Of a stretch of 64,000 nt of DNA, positions 57,876 through 64,000 are shown piece by piece (position 1 is the first letter of the stretch; each line of letters starts with the position of its first letter). The position numbers were made by a program, and so were the translations under genes. The stretch is from Polydactylus sextarius (lineage: Eukaryota > Chordata > Actinopteri > Polynemidae): assembly GCA_016801845.1 (NCBI GenBank), contig CM028923.1, forward strand, positions 13,250,679 to 13,314,678, in the 5' to 3' direction. Under the pieces are notes generated by a model. It was not told where the DNA came from. It did no database searches and saw nothing but the letters and a program-made list of their open reading frames with translations.

Positions 57876-60800
57876 GTGAGTGATACAAAAACCAAAATAA
57901 TAACAACAAAATAGGAAGAGAAGAAACTAAACGCCGCTTTGCTCCACCTGCTAATGTTGATTAAACGGAGCTAGCTTAATTGCTAATTTGCTGCGTGTGT
58001 GTATGTGTATGTTGACAGCCGTGACTCTGCAGTCGAGCAGTGCGTACTATTATGTAATAAAACAAGGTTAGAGATGGCTGTGGTGTGAATAGCGGCTCCT
58101 CCATATGTTACATCTCTGCAGACTGTCCCAACTCATACTCCGCTGCCTCCATTTACATCACCAGTTTATATTTAATGTGACTAAATGTAGACGTGTAGCG
58201 TCTTTGAGCTTTTTCTTTCACACGCAACCTGTGTGATTTATCCTCTGTTTGTGTTTTTGTATTTTGTGGTCGACAGTGCTGAAAACATTCCCCGTCCCTG
58301 ATTTTTTTTTTCCTGGCTGCTGTCTTCATGTTACAGCCTGTGATCGTGCTGCGGTGTTGCATGTCTGCAGCCTCCTCAGTCTCTCCAGGTGCTCGGTTAC
58401 CACTTTCTCCTGATAGCAGCCAGGACCAGAAACAGGAGACTGACCTGTTCCTAATTATGTAAGACAATTGATGCATCCGGTCGTTCCTGGTCCTGTTATG
58501 TGATATCTGCTCTCAGTCTGTCATGTTATCCTCTTCATGAAGCTTTCTCCTGTTGGATTTTCTGCCCGGTCTGTTTATTTATGTTGATCCAGACTTATAT
58601 TTTATAGTAAGATATTGAATGTCAGTTGTATTAGCATCCTAATAGATACAGAAAGAAGCCACAAAGTCTTGTTATGTGACCTGAATATTGTCAGATCTAA
58701 ATATTGTAGTTGATATAAGATGATTTAAGTAACTGATCAAAAAGCCTATTGATATGTTTATATTTTCTGATGACTCATACCCTTTACATTTGCATACAAA
58801 TGATCAGTAATCCCAAGACTTTCCATGAGCAGCTTTTGTTGAGGTAAGGTGCGCAATCCAGGGTCACAAGAGAGACCTGCTCATTTGCCAGTCAAATGTA
58901 GTTTCCACTCAGCCTTTTGTCGAACCCACAGCTGGTTGCCACACACCTCTCGATTAGACGCACACAGCTTCAGATGTGAAATCAGACTCTATTCTGGGGA
59001 CACCTGACTTCCATTACTGCAGATGTGCTAATTAACACAGAAATAGATGTATTTAGTTTTGTTTTGCACAGAGACGGAAAGTCAAATACAGTAATAGGAA
59101 AGGAAATGGAAATGACTTCACGGAGGATAACACGATCAGTATTGCTGTGCATACCGCAAAATCCATATTACATTTGTTTTTTTTTCCCTCCTGTACATAT
59201 TGAAGCTTTTCAGACGTGAGGATAGTTTGAGACATAGAGTTGCAGGGAATCATCACATGTTAGCAGCTGAAAGCGAAGAATGTGGTGATCGATTAGTTCG
59301 TAATCGATTAGTTTTGTTGTGATTGACTGGTGAAATGGGCTATTAAGTGAAAAATTTTCCATTTCTAAATATGTTATTGTGGTATTCAAGCCTTAGCCTA
59401 AATGGCAATTTGCCACTGAATGGTTAATCTTAAGTCCTGGTTGCAGATAAAATCAGGCATATTTGTCATTTTCCACTTAGCACTATTTCTTCAAAAGTAT
59501 TTTCACAGACCTGTGGCTTTGATGATTCACCGTTATGTTAATAACGCTCAATGAATGTGTTAAGTGCTCAGCTAGAGGACAAACTTGTAGCAGAGAGGCT
59601 GTTTTGTTGTGTACCAGACATTTGACAAGACTGTGTCTGTACAAAACATTGTGAGCAGATGTTACATTCCAGTTTGATAGAAATACTCCTACCTACTACA
59701 GCTCAGTAAGTAATTAAGGCGTGTGCTGAAAATCTTAAATGTGAGTCAGGATTCTGCATATCTGCTTGTTTTTACAGAGCTGGAGGGTAAAGGGTGTGGC
59801 GCTGTGTCTACACTACGGTGGCTTTTATTCACATTTTATCGTTTTATGAGTGTGCGTGAGATCGGATGATGTGGGCGAAACGGGTCGGACTAAACATAAC
59901 AAGGCAGAATCTTATTCTTCTAGTGATGTTTTTCTGAGCGTCAGAGGTTCCTTTCAACTCCACCTTGAAGCTTTTTCCTGTTCCACTCTTGTGAAGGTTT
60001 GTTTGATACTGTGTTACATTATCATTTCCTGTTATCACATGATTGCACTCAACTTCCTACAGAAATATCTCTTTTGAAAGTGTTTGATAAAGTCCCAGGC
60101 TGTAGGTTTGAAGTTTTTTTTTTTTTTTCCTGAATGGAGTAAAACTAATGTATCAGTCAGTCACTCAAAGATGGACGTGTGCCCTCAGCAGAGCATGACT
60201 GTGACTCACAGCAACCTGTCTGTATTCAGCATATGACGCTGCGAAATAACACACACGCATTGTCTTATGAAACCTGTTTCCAAAGAATTTAAATGCACAA
60301 TTTGTGGAAGTGATTCTAGATACTATTGAGAAATATTTGTGATAATATTTCACAGAAGCGATTGGGAGTGTTTTTTTTTTAGGTCAAGATTTTAATGAGA
60401 TAGTGGTAGTTTCCAGTGAGCCCCATAGTGACATGTTCATGCCCTTATTTTTAATCAGAATAGCAGAACAGCTGATGCTATGAAATAGTTAGTGTTTAGC
60501 TCAGCTATTAATAATAAGGGTATAAGCCATGTGCCTTAAAGTGTAATAAAAGATATATCTACATTATAGTCCTTAATCAAAGCTCCACAGTTGCCACTTT
60601 ATAGAGACGGTGAGGCCATAAACCCAAGTTGCAGGTCCCACAGCGTCCTCGTTTCTTCCTGCCTGCAGTCTGAAATGCTGTTAGGAGCCAAAATAAATGC
60701 CGCGGCGCTCGTGAAGTTATTGAAATGCCAGGTCCAGTGCGTCAGCGCAGGCTAATCTTCCCAGCTGGGACGCTCAGGCCAAGCGGATGCACTCGTCCTG

Positions 60801-63800
60801 ATTTGACGCGCTCGCACCGACGCCAGATGTGCTTCAAAGCGAGATAGTTGACTCTCACATCTTTGTAGTTGTAGGTCAATCTGGCAGTAACAGGTGACGT
60901 TTTTGGCCATTTTTTTTACGCTAGCGTGTAGTTTAACAGCTTTACTACTGTCGGTTAGAGAACACAGCTGCTTTATCCTAATAAAACCACAGCGTTGTGT
61001 ATTTTTCATTAAACCGCCTCAGCTGTTCTCATTCTAAGTATCTCCATCGCCGTCAGCTCCCACACGTCAAACAAAACACAGCAAACATGTCTTTAATTTG
61101 CACCTGTCTGCAGCTATGACAGGGTTTAGTAAAGTTCGGTCTCGTCGTTGACCACGCACCGAGGCCCTTCACTGTGCATCATTGGCTTATTCGATAAAGG
61201 AGTGTGGGCGCGTCAGGCCCGTTTACGAGTGTCTCAGCCCATTAACGTCAGTGTCCTCCCTCATCAGGCCCCAGAGAGGCATCGTCTCTGAGGTGCAGGA
61301 ACCTGATTACTGCCCACCTGAGCTGCTGCATCACAGGAAACGCTGCGTCCACTAACAAACACAGCAAGATGTCTGATGTTCAGGGCGGGATTCTCGTCCA
61401 TTCCTCTTTGAGTAGTCACCAGAAATACCTCTGTCATAACATAAACTTGTCAGTGCTAAATACGAGTGGATTTCTCATTTGTTTTTTTATCAAAAGGATC
61501 ATGAGCAGCTACACTGGTGCAGTAATTAGCGCTAGTTATGTCCTAGCTAGAGATCTGAGCATAATTTGCATTAGAACACAAACACACAGGTTTTAGTAAA
61601 TGTAGCATTAATTAAAGTAGAACTAAGATGTTTTGAATTCATTTTTTATTAAATCCAGTTTTTGTTGCGACTCCTGTGTAATGCTGTTTATTCTATTTAT
61701 TTTTCACAATAATACACTACTGGATGTAGAGTAATGACTTCTTCTTCTTCTACATAGAATTTTGATTTCATTTGTGAGTTTTGGTACAATTATATTTGTA
61801 AAAGATAATTCAATTAAGCTGAAAACCAGTTTTAGTTACTTTAAGGCATTTACTTAGCTTTGTTTTCTGAAAGCAAACAAAAATGGTCTTTAGCCTTTTG
61901 TCTTAGCAAATATAAGTGCAGCTTTGGTGAACTGACGACTGTAGGTGTGTCTAGTTGTCTTTTTGTGTGTTGTTCCCTTTATAGACTATAGGCGACATGT
62001 CCATGTTGTACTTCGCCCTCACCCACAGTCAGCTGGGATCGGCTCCAGCTCCCCCCACTGTGTCCTTCAACAGGATGATCAGCGTAAATGTAGATGATGG
62101 ATGGAAATCATGACTTTGGTCACAAAACCTTGTGTAAATTGTCCAAGAAATTTCCATGGCCACGCTGTCCATGGGAAATAAATAGTGTCACAGAAGAGAG
62201 CGATATTTGATTATTTTTTTAAACATCAGGGACAAAGTCTTCACTCAACTCTTTAAAAACCTTGCACCATATAATGTAGTAAAATAGACCTTCAGAGAAC
62301 AGAACTTCCAGTTCACCCCCAAGGAAGCATCACGTACACGTCTGAGGTGATTGATGAAGGCTGAGATAAAGCTTTGCTCGTCTCATGGTGTGTGACAGAC
62401 ATGTAGCTGTTGACCTAACATTGTGTCGAGGACATTTCAGACGTGTCGTTGAATATTTGCAAAAGGGTTTGGTTTCACTTTACTTATCTCCTTGTGCACA
62501 TTGGGCAGTGTTTTTTCAAGATTTTGTTATCGGTTGTTTCTGGAAATGTATATAAAAAGAAAATGATCTAAAAAGGGATGTTAGATCATTAGTGCAGCAG
62601 CAGCAGTTTAGGTTCCCAGAGGTCTCAGTGTTTCAGTTACATTCTCATTTTTTCCATCTCTCACTATTTTAAAACAGGAAGCAGCTATTATGTATATCAG
62701 GAAGCCCTAAGATGTGAGCTTATTTTAATTTCTCAGAATCACCACTGCAGTAAGCTCTAGTTAATAAGAATACAGCCCTCCAACATTAAACTAATAATGT
62801 AACAAATGGACATATATCCACACTTGTAGCATCCAAATCGACTCATTCAGACTCCACAGAGACTCTGTGAGCTTGAGTGAGCACAGTTAACTATTTCTAA
62901 TGAGCCTGTTTGATAGTGGGACAGGGATATTTTGTTCTGCTTAGCTCGTACTCAGAGAGCACTGTGTTCAGTCAGGATATTATTTCATAATGTACCAGAA
63001 CATTAACTCTCAGGTTTAGTTTTTCGCTTTTGTCAGTTGTTTTCTTCAGGCGCCACAATCGTGGCGGGAACGGTTTCATCAGATTGCTAAGCAGCAGCAG
63101 TCTGAGACTGTGACACAAATTTATGTCACTTCATTTATTCACAGATTTGTTTTATACTCACAGTGTCACATCTCAGGACTTGCAGATATTTCTGAATCGC
63201 CTCCGAAGGCACACAATGATTTAAATCAATCATGACAAACCAACCAGCATAGAGGAAGCTGATGGCATTTATTAGTTCTAGTAAAGTCCAGTGTAAGTTA
63301 CCAGCTGTTGGTTTGGTTTGATATAAAGGTGGAGTCTCTGTGAAATACTAGGATAGTTAATCAAAGGAGTCCTTTAAGATTATAGATATGTAGTTCTTTC
63401 ATCAGTTTGACTCTTATCTTTTCTTATTTCCGTGTTATCACCAGAGTTTCTCTAAATATCTGTAGTCTTCGTGTTATCACAGAGTAGATATGTTATCTGT
63501 GCGGGTCCATCTCCACTGTGTGTTCAGGTTGTGCAGGACTGACTGTGTGGATAAAGGCTCAGTCTGATAATTGCAGAGTATTTGTAGAGTGACAGGCCCT
63601 CGGTGGTCAACAAAGAGATCTTTAACTTTTAACTGAGCTGTTGTTGTTGTTGAACGGAGCCTAAGGCTGAGCTCCTCCCACTGCTTCACTTCACCCCGCG
63701 CCAGAGCAAAACTCCACACTGAGCTTTTTGTAAACTTCTTCATTCTCATGAATCCCATTGAGGACGATTTGTCGCTGCAGTGGTGTAACGTGGTCATGTG

Positions 63801-64000
63801 GTCATGACGGGGTCAGATGACCTGGTCATACTCTGAGTGGCATAGTGACATGACTCCGTCACTCACCATTTAAACCATTGCATTCAATTACCAAAGTCAT
63901 TGTAGAAAATAAACTTGCTTATAGATGAAGAAATGAAGATTTAGGTGTCAATATTTTAACTTGTACTGTTGTTTTATTTCTCGCTCCCATTGTTCTTTTA
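57876..64000 (+). other. osbpl8: Probable first intron of osbpl8, open at the window edge
   Basis: About 6.1 kb without a recognised coding exon on either strand. It contains a retroelement tail (61984-62105), T-runs near 59177-59186 and 60114-60128, a CGATTAGTT direct repeat near 59288-59312, and otherwise anonymous sequence. No match was seen to the PH or ORD domains of OSBPL8, as expected if the coding exons lie beyond 64 kb. Confidence 0.55.
61984..62105 (+). repeat. Retroelement 3' end with ATGG-type tail
   Basis: GACTATAGGCGACATGTCCA TGTTGTACTTCGCCCTCACC CACAGTCAGCTGGGATCGGC TCCAGCTCCCCC and the ending TAGATGATGGATGG match a very common teleost repeat end ('ggcgacctgtccagggtgtaccccgcc ... 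gctgggatnggctccagc ... gatggatgg'). Only the 3' part is present. Confidence 0.75.

Noticed and set aside
61366..61596. ATG TCT GAT GTT CAG frame as a possible first coding exon of osbpl8
   Set aside because: No convincing acceptor upstream or phased donor after the start, and the peptide does not resemble OSBPL8.
1..64000. CRISPR arrays, bacterial operons, phage or plasmid elements, tRNA and rRNA genes
   Set aside because: No spaced direct repeats, cloverleaf with A/B boxes or rRNA-like sequence seen; the window is vertebrate throughout.

Overview
The window is nuclear DNA from a ray-finned fish, probably a percomorph: compact genes, AT-rich introns, vertebrate-type splice sites, CA/CT microsatellites and decayed Tc1 and LINE copies typical of teleosts. 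It carries three complete protein-coding genes and the first exon of a probable fourth, in the order e2f7(+), csrp2(+), zdhhc17(-), osbpl8(+, tentative). This is the order and relative orientation of the human 12q21.2 block E2F7-CSRP2-ZDHHC17-OSBPL8, so the window looks like conserved vertebrate synteny. All exon models were built by hand from splice sites, reading phase and remembered family similarity; every coding total divides by three.

Region by region. 0.5-10.8 kb: e2f7, an atypical E2F repressor with two DNA-binding domains, 12 coding exons, 792 aa, with a promoter holding three ATTGG (inverted CCAAT) boxes and a CRE-like site. 10.8-16.9 kb: intergenic, with a Tc1/mariner fossil and a LINE 3' tail. 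16.9-27.1 kb: csrp2, a two-LIM-domain protein, 5 coding exons, 193 aa. 27.1-30.4 kb: convergent 3' ends of csrp2 and zdhhc17, dominated by homopolymer runs and simple repeats. 30.4-55.7 kb: zdhhc17 on the minus strand, an ankyrin-repeat DHHC palmitoyltransferase, 17 coding exons, 622 aa. 55.7-57.9 kb: head-to-head promoter region. 57.9-64 kb: first intron of the next gene, with no coding exon recognised.

The most striking signal is intron 10 of zdhhc17 (34187-39711, minus strand). It has the hallmarks of a U12-type AT-AC intron: ATATCCTTTT donor, TTCCTTAAC branch site and AC acceptor 12 bases further on. Only these borders restore the family protein without insertion or loss. A GT-AG pair nearby would splice in frame and add 20 residues, so the site could be a nested or switching intron.

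Other points: an 81-nt in-frame, stop-free intron inside the second E2F7 DNA-binding domain; a tandem NAGNAG acceptor in e2f7; a YY1-like motif over the zdhhc17 start codon; and (CT)n microsatellites used as polypyrimidine tracts at the last exons of e2f7 and zdhhc17. The three genes are functionally unrelated (cell-cycle repression, LIM scaffold, protein palmitoylation). I see no sign of an operon-like or defence system.
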